From Lentilactobacillus otakiensis DSM 19908 = JCM 15040 (GTDB lineage Bacteria > Bacillota > Bacilli > Lactobacillales > Lactobacillaceae): a DNA stretch of 64,000 nucleotides. The position numbers and the translations under genes are program-made. Below the pieces are notes generated by a model. The model saw only the letters and a program-made list of their open reading frames with translations, was not told the origin of the DNA and ran no database searches. This document shows positions 56,945-64,000 of this stretch, in pieces (within the stretch, counting starts at the first letter, position 1; the number at the start of each line of letters is the position of its first letter). The stretch lies in NCBI RefSeq assembly GCF_001434145.1, contig NZ_AZED01000014.1:248001-312000 (forward strand). Reading direction: 5' to 3'.

Positions 56945-58606
56945 ATGAAGAGCGATGTTGAAATTTCCCAAGAAACTGCTATGGAACCAATTACCAAAGT
57001 TGCTAAAAAAATTGGCATTACTGAAGACCAAATTGAACAATACGGCAAGTATAAGGCAAAAATTAATTTTGACCCAACTACTGAAAAAGCCAAGGGTAAA
57101 TTAATTTTAGTCACATCGATCAACCCAACGGCTGCTGGTGAAGGTAAGACGACTGTTACCATTGGTCTTGGCGATGCATTAAACGAACTACATAAAAAGG
57201 TTGTCCTGGCACTTCGGGAGCCATCTCTTGGCCCAGTGATGGGCATGAAAGGCGGCGCAACTGGTGGCGGTTATGCTCAAGTTGTGCCAATGGACGACAT
57301 CAATTTACACTTTACTGGTGATTTTGATGCGCTCACAGAAGCCAATAATACCTTGGCAGCTTTAATTGATAACCATATTCAACATGGCAACCAATTGAAC
57401 ATTGATCCGCGGCAAATCACTTGGAAACGGGTGATGGATGTGAATGACCGTGAATTGCGTCAAGTTGTAGTTGGTTTGGGTGGCCGAACTTCTGGCGTGC
57501 CTCGTCAAGATGGCTTTGACATCACAGTTGCCAGTGAATTGATGGCCATTTTGTGTTTAGCTACCAGTCTAACTGATTTGAAGAAACGGATTAGCAAAAT
57601 GTTAATTGGCTATACTTATGATCGCCAGCCGGTTACCGTGGCTGATTTACATGTTCAAGGGGCATTAACATTATTACTCAAAGATGCCATTAAGCCTAAC
57701 TTGGTTCAGACCATCGAACATACCCCTGCATTTATCCATGGCGGCCCGTTTGCCAATATCGCCCATGGATGTAACAGCATATTGGCCACACAAGCTGCTC
57801 TTCATTTCGGTGATTACGCGATTACCGAGGCCGGATTCGGTTCAGACTTAGGCGCTGAAAAGTTCATGGATATTGTGACACCACGTCTTCAGCAATCACC
57901 AGATTGTGTTGTAGTGGTAGCAACTGTTCGGGCACTTAAACTCAACGGTGGGGCTGATAAGAAGACACTTAACGAGGAAAATCTGGATGCACTCAAAAAG
58001 GGCGTTGTTAACCTCAAACGGCACGTCGAAGGAATGCAGCAATATGGCAAACCAGTTGTTGTTGCCATTAACAAGTTTGCAACTGATACCGATGATGAGC
58101 TGACGTATCTGCAAAACTATGTTACTAATGAATTGCAAGTTACCGGCACGATTATTAATAGTTGGGCAGAAGGTGGCAAAGGTGCCATTAATCTTGCCAA
58201 AGATGTGATGGATGCATGTGCACAGCCAGCCAAATTCCATGAATTATATGCCGATGACGATTCAATTGAAGATAAAATGGAAAAGATCGTCACTAGAATT
58301 TATGGTGGCAATGGCATCGAATTTTCAAGCAAAGCTAAAAATGCCTTGAAACGAATTAAGAAATTGGGTTACGACCAGATGCCGGTTTGCATGGCTAAAA
58401 CTCAATACTCATTTACCGATGATGCCAAACAATTAGGTGCGCCGGAAAACTTCAAGATTCACGTGTCAGATTTGCAACTGAAATTGGGTGCTGGATTTAT
58501 TGTGGCACTTACAGGAAAAATTTTAACCATGCCCGGTCTGCCAACTCATCCGGCAGCTCTCGATATGGATATTGATGAACAGGGGCGGATTACCGGCCTG
58601 TTCTAA
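56945..58606 (+). CDS. fhs: Formate-tetrahydrofolate ligase
   Basis: Makes 10-formyltetrahydrofolate from formate, THF and ATP, for purine and formyl-Met synthesis. The 553-residue protein has the P-loop [37 protein letters not shown], and [16 protein letters not shown], and ends with [18 protein letters not shown]. The usual Pro in TPAGEGKTT is Ala here. AGGAGGGTCATTATCATT precedes the ATG. Together with thyA and folA it covers folate one-carbon use. lspA starts 14 bases after its stop. Confidence 0.97.
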   Translation: MKSDVEISQETAMEPITKVAKKIGITEDQIEQYGKYKAKINFDPTTEKAKGKLILVTSINPTAAGEGKTTVTIGLGDALNELHKKVVLALREPSLGPVMGMKGGATGGGYAQVVPMDDINLHFTGDFDALTEANNTLAALIDNHIQHGNQLNIDPRQITWKRVMDVNDRELRQVVVGLGGRTSGVPRQDGFDITVASELMAILCLATSLTDLKKRISKMLIGYTYDRQPVTVADLHVQGALTLLLKDAIKPNLVQTIEHTPAFIHGGPFANIAHGCNSILATQAALHFGDYAITEAGFGSDLGAEKFMDIVTPRLQQSPDCVVVVATVRALKLNGGADKKTLNEENLDALKKGVVNLKRHVEGMQQYGKPVVVAINKFATDTDDELTYLQNYVTNELQVTGTIINSWAEGGKGAINLAKDVMDACAQPAKFHELYADDDSIEDKMEKIVTRIYGGNGIEFSSKAKNALKRIKKLGYDQMPVCMAKTQYSFTDDAKQLGAPENFKIHVSDLQLKLGAGFIVALTGKILTMPGLPTHPAALDMDIDEQGRITGLF

Positions 58607-58620
58607 AAGGGGCGTTTATT

Positions 58621-59061
58621 TTGCCAGTACTTTATGCAATTGGGATCATTGCCTTAATTGTGATTGATCAGTTAGTTAAACATTTTGTGGTCGCCAGCTT
58701 GGCACTCGGTCAATCAGTATCCGTCGTCAATGGTTTATTGTCGATCACTAGAATCAATAATACCGGTGCGGCCTGGAGCATTCTATCCGGACATCAGTTT
58801 ATTTTTGTGATTATCGCAATCTTAGCGGCAATCCTAGTTTCATATTTTATCTTTAGGTACTGGTCAAACATTCCTTATCGAATTGGACTTGGTCTGTTGT
58901 TGGCGGGAACCCTTGGAAACGTGATTGATCGGATCGTGAACAATCATGTGGTCGATATGTTCCAACTGGATTTTATCAACTTCCCAATTTTTAATTGTGC
59001 TGATATGTATTTGACGTTTGGAATTTTGCTTTTGGCAATCGCGATTATTCGCGAAGGCTGA
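58621..59061 (+). CDS. lspA: Lipoprotein signal peptidase (signal peptidase II)
   Basis: Membrane aspartic protease that cleaves prolipoproteins. The 146-residue protein has four hydrophobic segments. The catalytic Asp residues are in GNVIDRIVNNHVVDMFQ (first) and NCADMYLTFGILLLA (second). NNTGAAWSIL is conserved. The start is TTG 58621 after AAAAGGGGCG. rluD follows with 16 bases between stop and its TTG start, a conserved pair in Firmicutes. Confidence 0.96.
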   Translation: MPVLYAIGIIALIVIDQLVKHFVVASLALGQSVSVVNGLLSITRINNTGAAWSILSGHQFIFVIIAILAAILVSYFIFRYWSNIPYRIGLGLLLAGTLGNVIDRIVNNHVVDMFQLDFINFPIFNCADMYLTFGILLLAIAIIREG

Positions 59062-59077
59062 CGAGGGGTCGATCATT

Positions 59078-59986
59078 TTGAAAAAATATATTATTTCCGA
59101 TCAAAACGGCCGACTGGACAAAGTCATCCCGGAGCTCGATCCGTCAGTCAGCCGTTCACGAGCTAAAAATTTAATTGATGATGGGCACGTCCACGTTAAT
59201 GGCGAAGCTGCCAAACCGAAATATAAGGTCAAACCAAATGATCAAGTTGAAATTGAGGATGCCAAGCCGCAACCCATCAGTTTAGAACCTGAGAACATCC
59301 CACTCGACATCGTGTATGAAGATGACGATGTGATTGTCGTTAACAAACCTCAGGGGATGGTGGTTCATCCTTCCCCTGGCCATCCTGACCATACCCTGGT
59401 CAACGCGTTGCTGTATCATAGCCCGCTTTCGACCATCAACGGTGAGTACCGTCCCGGAATTGTCCACCGAATTGATAAAGATACTTCAGGTCTATTGATG
59501 GTCGCAAAAAATGATGCAGCACACAAATTTCTTTCACAACAATTGAAAGAACAGAAAAGCCTCAGAAAATATGTTGCCCTTGTTCACGGCCGCATTAGTG
59601 AAGATTCTGGTGTCGTTAATGCACCAATTGGACGGTCGCCCAAAGATCGCAAAAAGCAGGCAATTGTTCCTGATGGCCGTCATGCGGTGACCCATTTTGA
59701 GGTCTTAGAGCGATTCGCTGATTATACCTTGGTTGCGTGTCGACTTGAGACCGGACGGACACACCAAATCCGGGTTCACATGAAATACATTGGTCATCCA
59801 ATCGTGGGTGATCCCTTGTATGGGCCTAGGAAAACGATTGCCGGCAACGGCCAATTCCTCCATGCGCAAGAGCTGGGATTTGAACATCCTAAAACCCATG
59901 AATTAATGATTTTTTCAGCACCACTACCAGAAATATTTGAACGAACACTTAATAATTTACGATTAAACAACGCGCTAGGATCTTGA
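59078..59986 (+). CDS. rluD: 23S rRNA pseudouridine synthase, RluD-type
   Basis: A 302-residue enzyme with an N-terminal S4 domain (RLDKVIPELDPSVSRSRAKN), the catalytic Asp in RIDKDTSGLLMVAKN, the motif GRTHQIRVHMKYIGHPI and VGDPLYGPRK. The start is TTG 59078 after GAGGGGTCGATCATT. A longer frame from an upstream ATG lies within lspA. Same place as ylyB of B. subtilis, upstream of pyrR. A promoter for pyrR overlaps its stop codon. Confidence 0.95.
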   Translation: MKKYIISDQNGRLDKVIPELDPSVSRSRAKNLIDDGHVHVNGEAAKPKYKVKPNDQVEIEDAKPQPISLEPENIPLDIVYEDDDVIVVNKPQGMVVHPSPGHPDHTLVNALLYHSPLSTINGEYRPGIVHRIDKDTSGLLMVAKNDAAHKFLSQQLKEQKSLRKYVALVHGRISEDSGVVNAPIGRSPKDRKKQAIVPDGRHAVTHFEVLERFADYTLVACRLETGRTHQIRVHMKYIGHPIVGDPLYGPRKTIAGNGQFLHAQELGFEHPKTHELMIFSAPLPEIFERTLNNLRLNNALGS

Positions 59987-60004
59987 CAATCCCGCGTTGT
60001 TTTC
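59965..60004 (+). terminator. Terminator of rluD
   Basis: AAACAACGCG (59965-59974) pairs with CGCGTTGTTT (59993-60002); the inner GGAT and ATCC extend it with a CTA bulge. The T run is short. The promoter of pyrR begins in its loop. Confidence 0.65.
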
Positions 60005-60011
60005 ATATTCT
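59983..60011 (+). promoter_or_regulatory. Promoter of the pyrR operon
   Basis: Perfect TTGACA at 59983-59988, 17 bases, TATTCT at 60006-60011. The -35 box overlaps the rluD stop and the terminator hairpin. The leader, about 60 bases to the pyrR ATG, shows no obvious attenuator. Confidence 0.75.
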
Positions 60012-60076
60012 GAAGAGGTATAGCATTTAATGTAATCATCAGGTACAAACGTTACTCAATTAAGGAGCTTTTACTA

Positions 60077-60610
60077 ATGGGAAAGATAATACTAGATAAA
60101 ATGGCTATGCAGCGGGCCTTAACCAGAATTACTTATGAAATCGTTGAAAAAAATAAAGGTGTCGAAGACCTCGTTTTAATCGGCATCAAAACGCGTGGAA
60201 TTTTTTTAGCAAATCGGATTGCCGATCGGCTCCAACAATTGGAAAATGTCTCGATTCCCGTTGGCGAGTTGGATATTACTAATTATCGTGATGATATCGA
60301 ACATGACGCGATGAGCAGTGATGTCAAGATGTCCAACAATAAAATCAATTTTTCCATTGAAGGGAAACGGGTCATCTTAGTTGATGATGTGTTGTACACT
60401 GGCCGAACTGTCCGGGCAGCGCTCTCAGCTGTTATGGATTTAGGCCGGCCAAAGAGCATCAACTTAGCAGTTCTGGTTGACCGTGGTCACCGTGAGCTCC
60501 CGATTCGCGCCGATTTTGTTGGCAAAAATATTCCGAGTTCTCAAAAGGAAAAGATCAAGGTTTACGTATCAGAGATTGATGATAAGGATGCTGTTGAACT
60601 CATCAAATAA
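60077..60610 (+). CDS. pyrR: PyrR bifunctional regulator / uracil phosphoribosyltransferase
   Basis: PyrR binds nascent pyr mRNA when UMP is high and promotes termination; it also makes UMP from uracil and PRPP. The 177-residue protein has the PRPP-binding [18 protein letters not shown], the N-terminal [14 protein letters not shown] and the LDITNYRDD hood segment, all intact. AAGGAGCTTTTACTA precedes the ATG. The first downstream gene starts 21 bases after its stop. No PyrR-responsive leader is seen here, so this copy does not seem to control its own operon by attenuation, or other pyr leaders in the genome are its targets. Confidence 0.95.
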   Translation: MGKIILDKMAMQRALTRITYEIVEKNKGVEDLVLIGIKTRGIFLANRIADRLQQLENVSIPVGELDITNYRDDIEHDAMSSDVKMSNNKINFSIEGKRVILVDDVLYTGRTVRAALSAVMDLGRPKSINLAVLVDRGHRELPIRADFVGKNIPSSQKEKIKVYVSEIDDKDAVELIK

Positions 60611-60631
60611 TTCTTATTGCGAGGAGTCAGC

Positions 60632-61723
60632 ATGACGGAAAGATATTTAATTTTAGAAGATGGGTCCGCTTATGCTGGAAAAGCATTCGGATCGCTGGCG
60701 ACAACTACCGGTGAAATTGTTGCCAATTCAACTATGAATGGTTATCAAGAAATTATCTCCAATCAGATTTACCATAACCAAATCATTGTTTTCACCCAAT
60801 CATCCATTGGAAATACCGGACTCGACCAGAATGCGTACGAGTCCATTTTGCCGTCCGCAAAAGGGGTCATTGTCAGGGAGTACGAAAACCTGGCAACTGA
60901 CCACTTTAAGCGGATTTCTTTGGATCGATATTTAAAACAACATAAAATTCCTGGGATCTACGATGTCGATACCAGAGAAATTCGGCACCATTTACAGAAA
61001 CGGGGCAACATGAAGGCTAGCATCGTGGATGTTGCTGATGATCATGCATTTGATCAGCTGCATGCCACCGTTCTAACCAATCAGCAAGTTGCCCAAGTTG
61101 CCACTCCGAAGCCATTTCCCAATCCTGATGAAGGCGCAAACGTGGTCGTGGTCGACTTTGGTTTAAAAAGTGGTATCTTGAGAGAATTGTCCCACCGAGA
61201 CTGTAACGTCACCGTTGTGCCCTGGAACTTTTCTGCAGCTCAAATCCTGGATCTGGATCCAGATGGCATTGTCTTATCAACTGGCCCTGGATCACCAGAA
61301 AATCTCCCAACTTCTGTACTGGACATGATCACAGAAGTTCAGTCGCAAGCGCCATTGTTTGCAATTGGGTTAGGCCATGAATTATTTGCTTTGGCAAATG
61401 GTGCGAAAATTTCCAAATTAACCGTTGAACACCACGGTAGTAATCATCCAATCCGTGAAATTATTACCAACGAAATCTTTTTCTCAGGTCAAGAACAAGG
61501 CTATGCGGTTGATCCCAAATCGATTGATCACGCTCAGCTGTTCATTACCCATGTCGATTTGGTAAACGGCACTGTTCAGGGATTACGTCACCGAGATTAT
61601 CCGGCATTTTCTGTCCAGTTTTCACCAGATGGCGCGCCGGGGCCTAAAGACAGCGTTGGCCTCTTTGATGACTTTGTTGAAATCATGGCAAGAAGAAGGG
61701 ACAGCAATGACGATAGATATTAA
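60632..61723 (+). CDS. Carbamoyl phosphate synthase small-subunit-like protein lacking catalytic residues
   Basis: A 363-residue protein with the two-domain layout of CarA: an N-terminal domain (YLILEDGSAYAGKAFGS, MNGYQEIISNQIY) and a C-terminal class I glutaminase-like domain (from VVVVDFGLKSGILREL). The glutaminase active site is missing. The elbow that reads GICLGHQ in active enzymes is AIGLGHE (residues 244-250), with Gly246 for the Cys. The YHPE of the His-Glu pair is FSPD (330-333), so Ser331 replaces His and Asp333 replaces Glu. QNHGY is QEQGY. ATG 60632 follows GAGGAGTCAGC. It cannot use glutamine by the normal route. Coupled to the next gene. Confidence 0.9.
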   Translation: MTERYLILEDGSAYAGKAFGSLATTTGEIVANSTMNGYQEIISNQIYHNQIIVFTQSSIGNTGLDQNAYESILPSAKGVIVREYENLATDHFKRISLDRYLKQHKIPGIYDVDTREIRHHLQKRGNMKASIVDVADDHAFDQLHATVLTNQQVAQVATPKPFPNPDEGANVVVVDFGLKSGILRELSHRDCNVTVVPWNFSAAQILDLDPDGIVLSTGPGSPENLPTSVLDMITEVQSQAPLFAIGLGHELFALANGAKISKLTVEHHGSNHPIREIITNEIFFSGQEQGYAVDPKSIDHAQLFITHVDLVNGTVQGLRHRDYPAFSVQFSPDGAPGPKDSVGLFDDFVEIMARRRDSNDDRY

Positions 61724-64000
61724 AAAAGTACTTTTACTCGGCGGCGGTCCCACTAACATTGGTCATGAAAATGAACTGGATGCTGCTGCTTTTGAACGAC
61801 TCATGGCTTTAAAGAAAACTGGGGCCAAGATTATTTATTTGGATAACAATGCTTTTTCTGTCACCACAGAAGAAATCCAACCAGCTAACGTTTATGTTCA
61901 AGAAGTTAATTTTCAAAACGTTGTTAATATCATTGATAAAGAAAATCCTGATGCCATTATGGCAACAACTGGTGGGCTCAATGGCATGCAAATTGCTTGG
62001 CAGCTAGCTGAAAGTGGTGTCTTGGCATCGAACAATATTTCGTTGCTTGGGATTAAACCTGCCGATCTGCGGAAAGTTATGGACAATCAAAAACTTCGTG
62101 ATACATTAACAGAAATCAATGAAAAAGTGATTGCTTCAAAGATTGTTGCCGATGACGATGAAGCAATGGACTTTGTCAGAGAAGTTGGCTTTCCAGTAAT
62201 TGTGAAGCCTATGTCATCAAGCCATGATACTAGCCGTTTCATCTGCAATAACACCGATGAATTGGAAGACGCCTTAGATGTTAGTTTTAAACGGACGTAT
62301 ATCAAACGTTGTTCAATTGAACAAAGCATCGTTGGCTACAAAGAAATTGAAATGGTTGGAATTCGCGATGCCAGTGGAAATAAGATTTTAATCTCCGGTA
62401 TGGAGGATATGGATCCAATTGGAATTCACTCTGGAGATTCAATCATTTTTGCTCCAACTCAAACGCTCATTAATGAGGAATACCAGGCGCTTCGAAGCGC
62501 CACTTTCCGAATTATGGATGCCCTCAATGTGACGGGAACCTGTCATGTTCAGTTTGCTCAATCAAGGACTGATTCAAATTATTTTGTGACTAAGGTTAGT
62601 CCATTCTTCACACGTAACACCATTTTGGCTGCGAAGGCGACAGGGTACCCCTTAACCTACGTCTCAAGTTTTCTGGAACTTGGGTATAATCTTACCGAAA
62701 TCAAGTTACCAAGCAAATACAGCAAGTTTTTGGCGTTTATGGAGCCAACAATGGATCACGTAGTCGTCAAAATTCCGTTATGGCCATTTAGAGATATCAC
62801 TGACGTTGACCAACATTTGAATACATTGATGAAATCAGTTGGGTCGACGATTGGGATTGGTCGGACAGTTGAGGAAGCAATTATCAAATCAATGCACAGC
62901 TCCCAGTTCTCACCGCGGGATATTTTACCCAGTGTCTCAACCGTTGACGATGATGATGTGATTAATCAGTTAATTCATCCATTGGCCAGTCGAATATTAA
63001 TTTTAATGGAAGCCCTTCATCGGGGGTTCTCCATCGATGAACTCTCTGAATTGACTCAAATCGACCGTTTTTATTTCTATAAATTGAATCAATTGTTGAG
63101 AGCACAAGATTTCGTAGTCAACAATCCGATGTCACCACAATCCATTGAGATTGGCCACAAGTATGGTTTTGGTGATGGTATGCTGGCTGAGTTATGGAAA
63201 GTCAATATTTCTAAAATTCAGCAAATGAATGAAAACTATCATAATCACGTGACTTACAAAGCCATCGAGCCCAGTGCTGGTGAATTCTTGGAATCTACAA
63301 ATATCTTCTACAGTAGTTATGAACTTGAGAATGAAAGCCACCCATTTACTGACAAGAGCGCTTTAGTTATTGGACGGGGTGGTAATCAGTTGGGCCCTAA
63401 TTCGGCCGCTGATTATTACACATCCCAAATTTTGCGGGCACTTCACAAATCTGGTTATAAAACCATTATTATGAATACCAATCCAAACGCGGTTTCCCTG
63501 ACACCTCAATTGAGTGATAAACAATATATTGAACCGATTCAACTTGGAAATATTTTGAACATTGTGGATATTGAGAAGCCGGATGTCGTCATTTTACCAG
63601 GCAACCGTCATTATTTATCCAAACAGTTAAAGCAGTTCAAGAATTTAAATATTATTGTATTGCCGCCAGATCAGAAAGTTGCCACATACAATCAAAAGTA
63701 TGCGACGACTGCTGTCGATCTGTTTATTGAAGGTGACGAGGTATTACCGGTCACAACAATTTCCTTCGTTGGTAAAGATCAGCGTACCGATCTTCGATTC
63801 ATTAATGATTATAAAGAGCCGATGGATAACTGGCAGACTGACGAAGCCAAACTAATCGCTGACGCTTCAACGAATGTTGATACTCAAGAATGGCAAGGCT
63901 TAGTCCAGGTCTTGTATAATACAACTGGTAATTCTGAATACGAGATGACCGGGATTCGACCAGTTCGAATTACTGAGACGGCCTTCTTAACTAAAACGAC
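61707..64000 (+). CDS. Carbamoyl phosphate synthase large-subunit-like protein lacking catalytic residues (partial)
   Basis: Open to the window end (764 codons seen). The order follows CarB: Rossmann-type GGGPTNIGHENELD, first ATP-grasp, oligomerisation domain (ILMEALHRGFSIDELSEL, FFYSSYELENES-like), then a second Rossmann unit, VIGRGGNQLGPNSAADYY. The ATP-grasp glycine loop is gone: RPAFTLGGTGGG becomes KPMSSSHDTSRF (167-178). The metal ligands EVNPR read KVSPF (296-300). In the second half about 90 residues are missing between DVVILPGNRHYL and TGIRPVRIT (748-756), where EVNPR aligns with GIRPV. Conserved structural pieces (GIHSGDSIIFAPTQTL) remain. Overlaps the previous gene by 17 bases with AAGAAGGG upstream. 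Confidence 0.88.
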   Translation, partial: MTIDIKKVLLLGGGPTNIGHENELDAAAFERLMALKKTGAKIIYLDNNAFSVTTEEIQPANVYVQEVNFQNVVNIIDKENPDAIMATTGGLNGMQIAWQLAESGVLASNNISLLGIKPADLRKVMDNQKLRDTLTEINEKVIASKIVADDDEAMDFVREVGFPVIVKPMSSSHDTSRFICNNTDELEDALDVSFKRTYIKRCSIEQSIVGYKEIEMVGIRDASGNKILISGMEDMDPIGIHSGDSIIFAPTQTLINEEYQALRSATFRIMDALNVTGTCHVQFAQSRTDSNYFVTKVSPFFTRNTILAAKATGYPLTYVSSFLELGYNLTEIKLPSKYSKFLAFMEPTMDHVVVKIPLWPFRDITDVDQHLNTLMKSVGSTIGIGRTVEEAIIKSMHSSQFSPRDILPSVSTVDDDDVINQLIHPLASRILILMEALHRGFSIDELSELTQIDRFYFYKLNQLLRAQDFVVNNPMSPQSIEIGHKYGFGDGMLAELWKVNISKIQQMNENYHNHVTYKAIEPSAGEFLESTNIFYSSYELENESHPFTDKSALVIGRGGNQLGPNSAADYYTSQILRALHKSGYKTIIMNTNPNAVSLTPQLSDKQYIEPIQLGNILNIVDIEKPDVVILPGNRHYLSKQLKQFKNLNIIVLPPDQKVATYNQKYATTAVDLFIEGDEVLPVTTISFVGKDQRTDLRFINDYKEPMDNWQTDEAKLIADASTNVDTQEWQGLVQVLYNTTGNSEYEMTGIRPVRITETAFLTKT

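Noticed and set aside
60012-60076. A PyrR-dependent attenuator in the pyrR leader
   Set aside because: The leader is only about 60 bases and shows no terminator/antiterminator pair or PyrR-binding consensus.

Overview
This window is chromosomal DNA of a low-to-moderate GC Gram-positive bacterium of the family Lactobacillaceae. Gene content, Shine-Dalgarno sites and gene order (scpA-scpB-rluB, ypbB-recQ-LysM-cmk-rpsA-der-hup, dinG-ypmB-aspB-asnS-dnaD, recU/ypsA-gpsB-rnpB, lspA-rluD-pyrR) match lactobacilli and, more distantly, Bacillus subtilis. The 3' end of dnaE is followed directly by pyk, with no pfkA between them. In homofermentative lactobacilli pfkA normally sits there, so this may be an obligate heterofermenter of the brevis/buchneri type (inference).

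Layout: 1-6541 carries the dnaE end, pyk, and the cvfB-xerD-ribT-scpA-scpB-rluB operon. 6538-7374 is an FMN-riboswitch-controlled riboflavin transporter gene (ribU). 7485-15967 carries ypbB-recQ, a LysM protein, cmk, rpsA, der, hup and a TPR protein. 15971-16216 holds two tandem copies of a long palindromic repeat. 16302-29545 carries yitT (minus), cca, an ABC-F gene, thyA-folA, degV, an SGNH hydrolase, ypmS, yozE, rbgA-rnhB, dprA and topA, followed by a third copy of the repeat. 29908-33686 has two convergent C69 dipeptidase paralogues around a gene-poor 0.9 kb stretch with a small membrane protein and degraded-looking fragments. 33847-38070 carries a tautomerase, glpK, a HAD phosphatase and an rRNA methyltransferase. 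38127-42239 (minus) is a mevalonate-pathway operon. 42410-49098 is dinG-ypmB-aspB-asnS-dnaD. 49194-52160 (minus) is recU-pbp1A. 52286-59986 carries ypsA, gpsB, rnpB, a THUMP methyltransferase, an FAD oxidoreductase, an RNase HI-like gene, ebsA, fhs, lspA and rluD. 60077-64000 is a pyrR operon.

Most genes are housekeeping: central carbon metabolism, chromosome segregation and recombination, ribosome and RNA maturation, isoprenoid and folate/one-carbon supply, and cell-wall synthesis.

The most unusual locus is the last one. Behind an intact PyrR lie two translationally coupled genes that look like the small and large subunits of carbamoyl phosphate synthase. Both have lost the residues the enzyme needs: the glutaminase Cys and His in the small subunit, the ATP-grasp glycine-rich loop and metal ligands in the large subunit, and about 90 residues of the second ATP-grasp unit. 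The frames are open and coupled, so this looks like a maintained pseudo-enzyme pair rather than decay. The second notable item is the palindromic repeat family, in which conserved ends enclose hairpin arms of unrelated sequence.
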